Shown one piece after another: positions 56,488 through 64,000 of a stretch of 64,000 nt of DNA. The first letter of the stretch is position 1, and each line of letters opens with the position of its first letter. Under the pieces are notes generated by a model that did not search any database, was not told the DNA's origin, and saw only the letters and a list, made by a program, of their open reading frames with translations. This DNA is from Sphingobium chungbukense (lineage in GTDB: Bacteria > Pseudomonadota > Alphaproteobacteria > Sphingomonadales > Sphingomonadaceae). The stretch covers positions 124,001 through 188,000 of the forward strand of contig NZ_LBIC01000001.1 in NCBI RefSeq assembly GCF_001005725.1. The letters are read 5' to 3'. The position numbers and the translations under genes are program-made.

Positions 56488-57852
56488 ATGAAATCCAATT
56501 TCTTCCGGGGCGCCATCGCCCTCGGCGCGCTCGCACTCATACCCGCGACCACGGCGGCGCTCGCCGACGGGGAAGCCAGCAGCTACAAGGCGCTGGACGA
56601 GTTCATGGACGTGTTCCAGAAGGTCCGCAGCGACTATGTCGAGAAGGTCGACGATGAAAAGCTGATCAAGGGCGCGATCGACGGCATGCTCGCCAGTCTC
56701 GACCCGCACTCCAGCTTCCTCGACGCGCGCGATTTCCAGAATCTGCGCACGCAGACGGAGGGCAGCTATGGCGGCCTTGGCCTCTCCGTCACGCAGGAGG
56801 ACGGCGCGGTCAAGGTGATCGCCCCGACGCAGGACACGCCGGCCTGGCGCGCGGGCATCAAGGCCGGCGACTATATCACCCATCTCGACGGTCAGCTCAT
56901 CTATGGCGGCACGCTGGACGAGGCGGTGGACAAGATGCGCGGCGCACCCGGCACGCAGATCAAGCTGACCATCGTCCGCACCGGCCGAGACAAGCCGATC
57001 GAACTCACCCTCACGCGCGAGATCATCCAGATCAAGCCGGTCAAGTGGGAAGTGAAGGACGGCATCGGCGTCATCAACATCGTCAGCTTCTCGGCCAATA
57101 CCGGCGCTGACGTGCGCCAGGCGATCCGCAGCATCGACAAATCGCTGGGCCGCAAGCCGACCGGCTATATCCTCGACCTGCGCTCCAACCCCGGCGGCCT
57201 GCTGGACGAGGCCGTGTCGGTCAGCGACACCTTCCTGGAACGGGGCGAGATCGTGTCGCAGCGCGGCCGGAACAAGGGCGATGTCGAACGCTATTATGCC
57301 AAGCCCGGCGACGATGCGAAGGGCCTGCCGATGATCGTGCTGGTCGACGCTGGCTCGGCTTCCGCCTCCGAAATCGTCGCGGGCGCGCTCCAGGACCAGC
57401 ACCGCGCCCTGGTGATGGGCGAGCGCAGCTTCGGCAAGGGCAGCGTGCAGACGATGCTGCCGCTCTCCAACACCACGGCGCTCAAGCTGACCACGGCGCG
57501 CTATTACACCCCCTCGGGCCGGTCCGTGCAGGAAGGCGGGATCGAGCCGGATGTGAAGGTGCCGCAGCTTTCCGACCCCGATTACAAGAATCGTCCCAAA
57601 TTCCGCGAAAGCGACCTGCGCCGGCATCTGATCAACGAGATCAAGACCGACAATGCCGCTCTGGAAGAAGACAGCAAGGACGATCCCCGCTTCGCCGCCA
57701 CCGCGGAGGAATTGAAGAAGAAGGGGATCGAGGACTTTCAGCTCGACTATGCGTTGAAGACCATTTCCCGCCTCGCGGCCAGGCCCGGCGCGGCCGTCGC
57801 CCAGACAGAATCTAAGCCCCAGCCCGCCGCCCGCAAGCCTGCGACGCGCTGA
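56488..57852 (+). CDS. ctpA: Carboxy-terminal processing protease CtpA (S41)
   Basis: A protein of 454 residues from ATG 56488, which has AAGGA 6 nt upstream; ATG 56467 lacks one. Signal peptide (~1-27), a PDZ domain (YGGLGLSV; AWRAGIKAGDYI), then the S41 core with LDLRSNPGGLLDEAV, DAGSASASEIVAGAL (Ser nucleophile) and GERSFGKGSVQT (Lys base). A periplasmic protease that trims or degrades envelope proteins. The C-terminus is a Pro/Ala tail. Confidence 0.96.
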   Translation: MKSNFFRGAIALGALALIPATTAALADGEASSYKALDEFMDVFQKVRSDYVEKVDDEKLIKGAIDGMLASLDPHSSFLDARDFQNLRTQTEGSYGGLGLSVTQEDGAVKVIAPTQDTPAWRAGIKAGDYITHLDGQLIYGGTLDEAVDKMRGAPGTQIKLTIVRTGRDKPIELTLTREIIQIKPVKWEVKDGIGVINIVSFSANTGADVRQAIRSIDKSLGRKPTGYILDLRSNPGGLLDEAVSVSDTFLERGEIVSQRGRNKGDVERYYAKPGDDAKGLPMIVLVDAGSASASEIVAGALQDQHRALVMGERSFGKGSVQTMLPLSNTTALKLTTARYYTPSGRSVQEGGIEPDVKVPQLSDPDYKNRPKFRESDLRRHLINEIKTDNAALEEDSKDDPRFAATAEELKKKGIEDFQLDYALKTISRLAARPGAAVAQTESKPQPAARKPATR

Positions 57853-57925
57853 CCCTCCTTGTCCTTTCGTCATGCCGACGCAAGTTCAGCATGACGAAAG
57901 GCTCCACGCGGTTTAAGCGGGCGAT

Positions 57926-58411
57926 ATGAAAAGCCTGCCTCTCGCCCGCGCGATCGCGCTGATCCTTCCTCTGGCCATGTTGGGGGGCGCCTATGCCTTC
58001 CAGTTCATCGGCGGCCTGCATCCGTGCGAAATGTGCTGGTGGCAACGCTATGCCCATTTCGCCGCCGTCCCGCTGGCGATCGTCGCCTATGCCACGCGGG
58101 GCAAGGCCTGCGTCAGCGCGCTGTTCACCGGGCTGGCCGGCCTCGCCATCGGCATCGGCGGGGCCGTCGGCCTGTTCCATGCCGGCGTCGAATATGGCTG
58201 GTGGCAAGGGCTGACGGCCTGTTCGACCAGTCCGGCGGGCGGCAGTTCGGCCGATATCCTCAACCAGATCATGGCGACGCCGATCACCCGCTGCGACGTC
58301 GCGCCATGGAGCCTGTTCGGCATTTCGATGGCGGGCTATAACGGCCTCTTGTCGGGGGCGGCCGCGCTCCTCATCTTGGTGCTGCTGCTCGGAAAAGGGA
58401 GCAAGGCATGA
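57926..58411 (+). CDS. dsbB: Disulfide bond formation protein DsbB
   Basis: A protein of 161 residues with four membrane helices. The first periplasmic loop carries CEMC (HPCEMCWWQRY) and the second has Cys residues around TACSTS and TRCDVAPWS, the two redox pairs of DsbB. It re-oxidises DsbA and passes electrons to quinone. The next gene (coq7) acts in ubiquinone synthesis and overlaps by 4 bp, a functional pairing often seen in sphingomonads. Confidence 0.94.
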   Translation: MKSLPLARAIALILPLAMLGGAYAFQFIGGLHPCEMCWWQRYAHFAAVPLAIVAYATRGKACVSALFTGLAGLAIGIGGAVGLFHAGVEYGWWQGLTACSTSPAGGSSADILNQIMATPITRCDVAPWSLFGISMAGYNGLLSGAAALLILVLLLGKGSKA

Positions 58412-58989
58412 GTGCGAAGGATTTTCCCCGGCCCGATTTCCCCCGGTCCGATTTCCCACGCCCGGGCCGCCGCGTCACTGACGGGCAGCGTGCCTCGATG
58501 CTGCGCGTCGATCAGGCGGGCGAATTCGGCGCCACCCGCATCTATGCCGGGCAGCTCGCCGTGATGGGCGATCGGCATCCGGACTCTCGCATCATCGCCG
58601 GCATGGCTGCGCAGGAGGAACGGCACCGCCAACATTTCGACGCGATGATCGCGCGCAGGGGCGTGCGGCCGACCGCGTTGCAGCCGATCTGGAACGTGGC
58701 GGGCTTCGCCTTGGGCGCGGTGACGGCGGCGATCGGGCCGCGTGCCGCCATGGCCTGTACCGCCGCGATCGAGACCGAGATCGACCGGCACTATGCCGAA
58801 CAGCTCCAGGAACTGGGGCAGGACGATCCGGAACTCTCCACCGCGATCGCGGATTTCCAGGCGGAGGAAGTGGAGCATCGCGACGCCGCCCTTGCCCATG
58901 GTGCGGAGCAGGCTCCGGTCTATCCCTTATTGTCGGGCGCCATCAGATTGGGCTGTCGTACCGCCATCGCCCTGTCTAAGCGTTTCTGA
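58408..58989 (+). CDS. coq7: Demethoxyubiquinone hydroxylase Coq7
   Basis: A protein of 193 residues, starting in an ATGA overlap with dsbB. The N-terminus is a short Pro-rich repeat (DFPRPDFPRSDFPRPG). The di-iron ligands follow: GEFGATRIY, QEERHRQHF, IETEIDRHY and AEEVEHRD. It hydroxylates the benzoquinone ring in the penultimate modification of ubiquinone. The Pro-rich repeat is an oddity likely outside the fold. Confidence 0.95.
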   Translation: MSAKDFPRPDFPRSDFPRPGRRVTDGQRASMLRVDQAGEFGATRIYAGQLAVMGDRHPDSRIIAGMAAQEERHRQHFDAMIARRGVRPTALQPIWNVAGFALGAVTAAIGPRAAMACTAAIETEIDRHYAEQLQELGQDDPELSTAIADFQAEEVEHRDAALAHGAEQAPVYPLLSGAIRLGCRTAIALSKRF

Positions 58990-58997
58990 GGAGAAGC

Positions 58998-59579
58998 ATG
59001 ATGAAGACCCGCCTGATCGCCGCCATGCTTTTGCTGGGCGCCGCCTCCCCGGTTCTGGCACAACAGGGGCCGAACCTTCCGCAGGAACGGGCGCCGGCCG
59101 TCCAATCGGGATCGGAACGGGTCAATCTGGTCATCGTCTATGGTGACGATCCCTGTCCGCAGAGCCAGGGCAGCGACATCGTAGTCTGCGCACGCAAGGG
59201 TGAGGAGGAACGTTACCGTATTCCCGAACCGCTGCGCGGCGATCCCAACCAGCCCAGCCACCAAGCCTGGGGCGAGCGTGTGAAGTCGATGGAATATGTC
59301 GGCCGCAGCGGCACGGAAAGCTGTTCCCCGGTCGGCGGCGGCGGCGCAACCGGCTGCTTCGCGCAGCTGGCGCGGCTGGCCAAGGCGGAACGGCAGGCCG
59401 CGGACAATGCGAGCTGGAAGGATCTGGTCGCGGCGGAGCGGGCACGACGCCTCTCCACCATTGACGCCGAAAGCAAGGCGATCGAGGCGCAAGCCGTGGC
59501 CGAGGAAAAGGCGCAGGCTGCCCAGCAACAGCAAGGCCAGACGCAGGGCGCGCAACAGGGAACCACGCCGCAGCCCTGA
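58998..59579 (+). CDS. Secreted protein, paralog A of a tandem pair
   Basis: A protein of 193 residues; ATG 58998 has GGAGAAG upstream. Signal peptide to ~22 (SPVLAQQ). A core with VIVYGDDPCP, DIVVCARKGEEERYRIPEPL and two further cysteines (ESCSPVGGGGATGCFAQ) precedes a Gln/Ala-rich helix (QAQQGQTQGAQQ). The four cysteines could form two disulfides. The core is repeated in the next gene. Family unknown to me; likely periplasmic. Confidence 0.8.
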   Translation: MMKTRLIAAMLLLGAASPVLAQQGPNLPQERAPAVQSGSERVNLVIVYGDDPCPQSQGSDIVVCARKGEEERYRIPEPLRGDPNQPSHQAWGERVKSMEYVGRSGTESCSPVGGGGATGCFAQLARLAKAERQAADNASWKDLVAAERARRLSTIDAESKAIEAQAVAEEKAQAAQQQQGQTQGAQQGTTPQP

Positions 59580-59671
59580 CGGTATTGGCCGCCGGGCGGC
59601 GTCTTGAAAAAGCTGCCGGCAACCGGACAATCGGGAGGGCGGGAACAGGGGACGAAGAAGGAATGGAATCA

Positions 59672-60067
59672 ATGCGTCTCCTTACTGCCCTTTCCCTGGC
59701 CGCTATCGCCGTTGCGCCGTTGACAGTCGGCAGCGCGGCCCGTGCCGAACCGCCGCAGAAAATTTTCAATTTGGTGGTCTACGGCAATGACCCCTGCCCC
59801 AAGGGCGAAGGCGACGAGATCATCGTCTGCGCGCGCAAGCCCGAATCCGAACGCTATCGCATTCCCAAGAAATTGCGCGAAAAGCCCGAACCGGCGGGCG
59901 GTCCCGGCTGGGGCAGCCAGGTCGCGACCATGGAACAGGTCCAGCGGCAGACCCTGCCGGGCAGTTGCTCCGCCATCGGCAGCAACGGCTTCACCGGCTG
60001 CACGGCCAAGGCACTGGAACAATGGTTCGCCGAACGGCGGATGCAGGAATCCAAGGGTGAACCCTAA
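59672..60067 (+). CDS. Secreted protein, paralog B of a tandem pair
   Basis: A protein of 131 residues from ATG 59672, with AAGGA 9 nt upstream (ATG 59663 is too close to it). Signal peptide to about SAARAEP. VVYGNDPCP, EIIVCARKPESERYRIPKKL and GSCSAIGSNGFTGCTAKALE align with paralog A, including all four cysteines, but the Gln-rich tail is missing. The pair is separated by 92 bp and probably arose by duplication. Confidence 0.82.
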   Translation: MRLLTALSLAAIAVAPLTVGSAARAEPPQKIFNLVVYGNDPCPKGEGDEIIVCARKPESERYRIPKKLREKPEPAGGPGWGSQVATMEQVQRQTLPGSCSAIGSNGFTGCTAKALEQWFAERRMQESKGEP

Positions 60068-60099
60068 GACTTGCCCTCCGGCCTGATTTGAATTAGACG

Positions 60100-60243
60100 C
60101 CCGTTCGTCATCTGGGGAGTAGCCAGCCGTTCCGCTTTGAGGAACGGGCCGTTCGTCAACATATTTGGCCGAGAGGCCATGGCGGGCGGGATGGAAGGGA
60201 TTTCCCTTTCATCGGGCGAGACCAATGGCATCACCTTCTCCGT
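60100..60243 (+). ncRNA. yybP-ykoY manganese riboswitch
   Basis: GGGGAGTAGCC (60114-60124), a hairpin GCCGTTCCGC...GAACGGGCC, GTCAACATATTTGGCCGAGAGGCC split across the second element, and GCGAGACCAATGGCATCACC near 60216-60233 match the conserved blocks of this Mn2+-sensing RNA. It ends ~70 bp before a Gdt1/TMEM165-type exporter, a known target of this class. The exact ends are approximate. Confidence 0.88.
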
Positions 60244-60310
60244 CCGGCCGGGTGGGGGAAGGCGGTGGCATTGTGTCTTTCATCTTCGCCTGGCCCTGGA
60301 CAGACCTGCT

Positions 60311-60889
60311 ATGGAAGCCATCCTCACCTCCACCACGCTCGTCGCGCTCGCGGAAATGGGCGACAAGACGCAATTGCTGGCCATGCTGCTCGCCACCCGG
60401 TTCCGCAAGCCGGTGCCGATCATCTTCGGCATCCTCTTCGCGACGCTGGCCAATCACTTCCTCGCCGCGCTGGTCGGCCATTCGGTCGCGGGCGTGCTGA
60501 CCCAGCCCTGGTTCCGCTATGCCATCGCCGCCAGTTTCATCGCCATGGCCGCATGGACGCTGATCCCCGACAAGATCGACGAGGACGGGCCGCTGAAGGC
60601 GCCGTCCAAGGCGGGCGTGTTCATCACCACGCTGGTCGCCTTCTTCCTGGTCGAGATGGGCGACAAGACTCAGGTGGCGACGGTGATGCTGGGCGCGCGC
60701 TTCGACAATGTGCTGGCCGTCACCGCCGGAACCACGCTGGGCATGATGATCGCCAACGTACCCGCGGTGCTGTTCGGAGAGGTGCTGGCGAAGAAGGTGC
60801 CGATGCGTGCGCTCCAGATCGGCGCGGCCCTGTTGTTCCTGGGCCTCGGCCTGTGGATGATTGCTGATTTGCGGGGCTGGATCGGGTAA
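60311..60889 (+). CDS. TMEM165/Gdt1 (UPF0016) family manganese exporter
   Basis: A protein of 192 residues from ATG 60311; earlier in-frame starts fall inside the riboswitch. Two inverted halves each carry the family motif, LAEMGDKTQL near residue 13 and LVEMGDKTQV near residue 115, in six-helix topology. These membrane proteins export Mn2+ (or Ca2+) by cation exchange. The riboswitch upstream supports manganese. Confidence 0.92.
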   Translation: MEAILTSTTLVALAEMGDKTQLLAMLLATRFRKPVPIIFGILFATLANHFLAALVGHSVAGVLTQPWFRYAIAASFIAMAAWTLIPDKIDEDGPLKAPSKAGVFITTLVAFFLVEMGDKTQVATVMLGARFDNVLAVTAGTTLGMMIANVPAVLFGEVLAKKVPMRALQIGAALLFLGLGLWMIADLRGWIG

Positions 60890-60992
60890 AAAAGAGCGCA
60901 AGGCCGCCGCCCGGCGGTTGTCAGCGGGCGGCGGCTGTTGCAAGGGGATGCGCAGAGTCATTTCCCATCAAAAGACAGGCATTGGACACGCG

Positions 60993-61919
60993 ATGAAGGA
61001 CAGTCTGGTAACGGTGTTCGGCGGCGGCGGCTTTCTCGGCCGGCAGGTCGCACAGGCGCTGATGGCGCGCGGTGCCCGCGTCCGCGTGGCCCAGCGTGAT
61101 CTGGCGACAGCGCTGCGCGTCAAACCGCTGGGGGGCCTCGGCCAGACCCAGTTCGTGGCAGCCGACATCCGCAAACCCGCCAGCGTCGCCCGCGCCATCG
61201 CGGGCAGCGACATCGTGATCAATCTGGTCGGCGTCCTGTCGGGCGATTTCGAAGGATCGCACCATGAGGGCGCCGCCAATGTCGCTAGGGCCGCGGCGGA
61301 AGCCGGCGTTCAGGCGCTCGTGCATGTGTCGGCGATCGGGGCGGACGCGCAAAGCCCGTCCGCCTATGGCCGGTCGAAGGCCGCGGGCGAAGCAGCCGTT
61401 CGGGCCGCCTTCCCCAACGCCACGATCATCCGCCCGTCGATCATCTTCGGGCCGGAGGATCAGTTCCTCAATCGCTTTGCCGAAATCATCCGCCTGGCCC
61501 CGGTCGTGCCGGTGATCGGCGCGGGCACCAAATTCCAGCCGGTCTATGTCGCCGATGTCGCGCAGGCGATCGCCAACGCCGCCGAAAAGCCCGGCGTTCA
61601 TGGCGGCAAGACCTTCGAACTGGGCGGACCGCAAACCTACAGCATGCTGGAACTCAATGCCTGGATAGCCAAGGCCATCGGCCGCGATCGCAGCCTGTGC
61701 GCAGTTCCCGCATCCCTCGCTTCACTGATAGCGATCCTGCCAGGCGGGCCGATCACACGGGATCAGCTTGCGATGCTTGGCAAGGACAATGTCGTCGCAC
61801 CGGGCGCGAAGGGGCTGGCCGATCTGGACGTCGAACCCACGCCAATGCCGGCCGTCGCGGAAAAATGGCTGGTCCGCTATCGCAAACATGGCCGCTTTGC
61901 CGGGCGTGTTCAGGCCTGA
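60993..61919 (+). CDS. NAD(P)-binding SDR protein, complex I NDUFA9-like
   Basis: A protein of 308 residues from ATG 60993. Rossmann loop TVFGGGGFLGRQVA, VAADIRKPASV, INLVGVLSGDFEG, the YxxxK-like AYGRSKAAGE and VYVADVAQAI identify the atypical SDR family named after NDUFA9. Bacterial members are of uncertain role, sometimes linked to quinone biosynthesis or complex I. Upstream in-frame codons overlap leader sequence only. Confidence 0.9.
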   Translation: MKDSLVTVFGGGGFLGRQVAQALMARGARVRVAQRDLATALRVKPLGGLGQTQFVAADIRKPASVARAIAGSDIVINLVGVLSGDFEGSHHEGAANVARAAAEAGVQALVHVSAIGADAQSPSAYGRSKAAGEAAVRAAFPNATIIRPSIIFGPEDQFLNRFAEIIRLAPVVPVIGAGTKFQPVYVADVAQAIANAAEKPGVHGGKTFELGGPQTYSMLELNAWIAKAIGRDRSLCAVPASLASLIAILPGGPITRDQLAMLGKDNVVAPGAKGLADLDVEPTPMPAVAEKWLVRYRKHGRFAGRVQA

Positions 61920-62025
61920 TCGGCTTCCGCCGGATCAGCCGGACCGATGGCGCGTCGCGACCGACCGTGTCGCCGCCGCTTTGCTTGGGCCTTTCGCTCC
62001 TGCACAATGATTTGACGTCCTCTAC

Positions 62026-62049
62026 GCCCTCTCCCGTCCGGGGGAGGGC
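62026..62049. terminator. Hairpin before uppP
   Basis: GCCCTCTCCC and GGGGGAGGGC (one G:T pair) around GTCC, after the NDUFA9-like gene and 37 bp before uppP. It is followed by TTCCCTTTGTCC, a weak U-rich tract. Similar CCCTCTCCC...GGGAGAGGG palindromes recur between genes in this group of bacteria. Confidence 0.55.
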
Positions 62050-62085
62050 TTCCCTTTGTCCGCTCCATAAGGATCTGCTCCGCCC

Positions 62086-62895
62086 ATGGACCTCCATTAT
62101 CTGACAGTCATCCTGCTTGGCATCGTCGAAGGGTTGACCGAATTCCTCCCCGTATCCTCGACCGGCCACCTGATCCTGGCGAGCGAATTGCTGGGATATG
62201 ATGCGTCCACCTGGGCCATGTTCAACGTCATCATCCAGTTGGGCGCGATCCTGGCGGTGGTGGTGCTCTACTGGCGAACCTTCTGGGCGGTCGGCATGGG
62301 GCTGCTGCGCCGGGAGCCGACGAGCTGGCGCTTCCTGCGTAATCTGGTGGTCGCGTTCATTCCCGCGGCGGTGATCGGCCTCGCCCTGCACAAATATATC
62401 GAGGAGTTGCTGGGCGCGCCCAAAGTCGTCGCCTGGGCCCTGATTGTCGGCGGCGTGGCCATTCTGGCGATCGAGCGGATGGTGAAGGAAAACCGCTTTC
62501 ACGGCATCGCAGACATCCCTTTTGTCCGCGTGGTAGGCATCGGCTTCATCCAGTGCCTGGCCATGATCCCCGGTGTCAGCCGGTCGGGCGCGACCATCAT
62601 GGGCGCATTGACGCTGGGCGTCGAGCGGCGCACGGCAGCGGAGTTCAGCTTCTTCCTCGCCATTCCCACCATGTTGGGCGCAACCACGCTGGAACTGCTG
62701 AAAAACGGCGACAAGCTGACTTCCGCCACGGTCGGCTGGAGCAGCATCGCCCTGGGCTTCATCGTGGCCTTCATCGTCGCGATGCTCGTCATCAAATGGT
62801 TCGTCGGCCTGGTGTCGCGGCACGGCTTCACCCCATTCGCCTGGTATCGAATCATTGCCGGCATCACCGCCCTGGCGTGGCTTTCCATGCGGTAG
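62086..62895 (+). CDS. uppP: Undecaprenyl-diphosphatase UppP (BacA)
   Basis: A protein of 269 residues with eight helices. GIVEGLTEFLPVSSTGHLIL (cut here to its first 20 residues) and PGVSRSGATIMGAL are the two catalytic loops of the family. It recycles the undecaprenyl carrier for peptidoglycan synthesis and confers bacitracin tolerance. Last complete gene in the window. Confidence 0.96.
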   Translation: MDLHYLTVILLGIVEGLTEFLPVSSTGHLILASELLGYDASTWAMFNVIIQLGAILAVVVLYWRTFWAVGMGLLRREPTSWRFLRNLVVAFIPAAVIGLALHKYIEELLGAPKVVAWALIVGGVAILAIERMVKENRFHGIADIPFVRVVGIGFIQCLAMIPGVSRSGATIMGALTLGVERRTAAEFSFFLAIPTMLGATTLELLKNGDKLTSATVGWSSIALGFIVAFIVAMLVIKWFVGLVSRHGFTPFAWYRIIAGITALAWLSMR

Positions 62896-63059
62896 GTCCA
62901 AATCGGTCCTAAATTACGCAAGATTATTTCCGGAGCCCGCCGCCTCCCCAGAAAATTCCGTCAAAATATGTCACATATGCTGACTTAATTTGCAGAATCC
63001 ACGTGACTCCGTGGGTCTTTCTGCTATGGGCTCCCGTGTAACTCATTCAGGGACTCATC

Positions 63060-64000
63060 ATGGCGGACAATCCAATGCTGAAATTCGTGGGAACAGGCCA
63101 AGCCTATCCCGAGAAGCGTTCGGCCGACGATCGCGCCGACGACTTTCTGGAAATCAGCCGCAGCTTCATATTGGACAAGGCGGAAGAACAGGCGTCGCGC
63201 TGCTCGCAATGCGGCGTACCCTATTGCTCGACCCATTGCCCGCTGCACAACCATATCCCGGACTGGCTGCGCCTGACCGCCGAGGGACGCCTGCGCGAAG
63301 CCTATGAGCTGTCGAACCTGACCAGCACCATGCCGGAAATCTGCGGCCGCATCTGCCCGCAGGACCGGCTGTGCGAAGGCAATTGCGTCATCGAATTTTC
63401 GGGCCATGGCTCCGTCACCATCGGATCGGTGGAAAAATTCATCACCGACACCGCCTGGAAGGAAGGCTGGGTCGAGCCGCTGGTGCCCGGCGCGCCGACC
63501 GGCCAGTCCGTCGGCGTCATCGGCGCGGGGCCGGCGGGTCTGACAACGGCCGAATATCTGCGCGTCGCGGGCTATGAGGTGCATGTCTATGACCGGCATG
63601 ATCGGGCAGGCGGCCTGCTGACCTATGGCATCCCCGGCTTCAAGCTGGAGAAGGACGTGGTCATGCGCCGCATCCAGCGGCTGAAGGATGGCGGCATCGT
63701 CTTCCACGAGAGCTTCGAGGTCGGCCGCGACGCGACGATGGAGGAACTGCGCAGCCGCCATGATGCGGTGCTGATCGCGACCGGCGTCTACAAGCCCCGC
63801 GACATCAAGGCGCCGGGCGTCGGCGCGCCGGGCGTGGTCAAGGCGCTCGATTTCCTGATCGCCTCCAACAAGGCCGGGTTCGGGGACGCCGTGCCGGAAC
63901 ATGAGGACGGCTCGCTGCACGCCAACGGCAAGAAGGTCGTCGTCATCGGCGGCGGCGATACGGCGATGGACTGCGTCCGCACCGCGGTCCGCCAGGGTGC
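63060..64000 (+). CDS. gltD: Glutamate synthase small subunit, N-terminal part (runs off the right edge)
   Basis: ATG 63060 opens a frame of 313 full codons to the window end. Two 4Fe-4S-type cysteine clusters (RCSQCGVPYCSTHCPLHN and EICGRICPQDRLCEGNC) are followed by the FAD loop VIGAGPAGLTTAEYL and the start of the NADPH loop VVVIGGGDTAMD. GltD delivers electrons from NADPH to GltB for glutamate formation. The C-terminal third is outside. Confidence 0.95.
   Translation, partial: MADNPMLKFVGTGQAYPEKRSADDRADDFLEISRSFILDKAEEQASRCSQCGVPYCSTHCPLHNHIPDWLRLTAEGRLREAYELSNLTSTMPEICGRICPQDRLCEGNCVIEFSGHGSVTIGSVEKFITDTAWKEGWVEPLVPGAPTGQSVGVIGAGPAGLTTAEYLRVAGYEVHVYDRHDRAGGLLTYGIPGFKLEKDVVMRRIQRLKDGGIVFHESFEVGRDATMEELRSRHDAVLIATGVYKPRDIKAPGVGAPGVVKALDFLIASNKAGFGDAVPEHEDGSLHANGKKVVVIGGGDTAMDCVRTAVRQG

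Overview
The window reads as chromosomal DNA of a GC-rich alphaproteobacterium, most probably a sphingomonad (Sphingobium/Sphingomonas group). This rests on the look of RpoA, RpsM, RpsK and RplQ, on the neighbours yajC-secD-secF-Mth938, ppx-rlmE, nadD-rsfS-rlmH-envC-ctpA and dsbB-coq7, and on small families I associate with sphingomonads. No database search was possible, so family names are recognition calls from the protein sequences.

Layout. (1) 1-3123, minus strand: a fluoride-response operon. A promoter and a fluoride (crcB-type) riboswitch precede a CLC-F-type antiporter, a DUF190 protein, a tandem universal stress protein and, probably in the same unit, the start of a cardiolipin synthase that leaves the window. 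(2) 3747-20994, plus strand: two phage-defence systems head to tail. The first is a complete type I Zorya system (zorA-zorB-zorC-zorD: a MotAB-like membrane motor plus two cytoplasmic effectors). The second is a type III Druantia system (druH-druE). (3) 21198-27107: the rest of the accessory island. It holds a helicase IV-like protein with a C-terminal zinc ribbon, three nested small genes, an XRE regulator with a doubled palindromic operator, one orphan gene, and a perfect 18-bp inverted repeat. It ends in comM/yifB, of which only the first ~77 codons survive; this looks like the right edge of the island. (4) 27456-32703, minus strand: core genes rlmE, ppx, a frameshifted Mth938-like gene, secF, secD, yajC. 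(5) 32894-33936: tRNA-Pro(GGG) followed by a phage-type endolysin/holin pair. (6) 33933-36452: a LysR regulator divergent from a succinyl-CoA:acetate CoA-transferase-like gene. (7) 36453-37578: a gene-poor stretch with strong hairpins and a candidate 18-codon gene with a near-perfect Shine-Dalgarno, then a lipoprotein. (8) 37902-40517: rpsM-rpsK-rpoA-rplQ. (9) 40634-53177: prolyl oligopeptidase, a secreted protein, the yqiJ-yqiK flotillin pair, a DUF1275 protein, an MFS exporter, guaA, DUF6356, an aminotransferase, a membrane protein and rmuC. (10) 53311-61919: nadD-rsfS-rlmH-envC-like-ctpA, dsbB-coq7, two paralogous small secreted proteins, a manganese (yybP-ykoY) riboswitch with its Gdt1/TMEM165-type exporter, and an NDUFA9-like protein. 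(11) 62086-64000: uppP and the start of gltD.

How it fits together. The notable part is the 17-kb defence block. ZorAB should form a proton-driven envelope sensor that recruits ZorC and ZorD; DruH and DruE form a second, helicase-based system. Both large helicases end in a region with a comparable histidine/arginine plus aromatic signature. In ZorD this resembles the MIT_C (phospholipase D-like) domain, which I do not recall as a standard part of that protein. Around the block sit two metal/ion-responsive riboswitch units (fluoride and manganese) and several degraded genes (comM, the Mth938-like gene).
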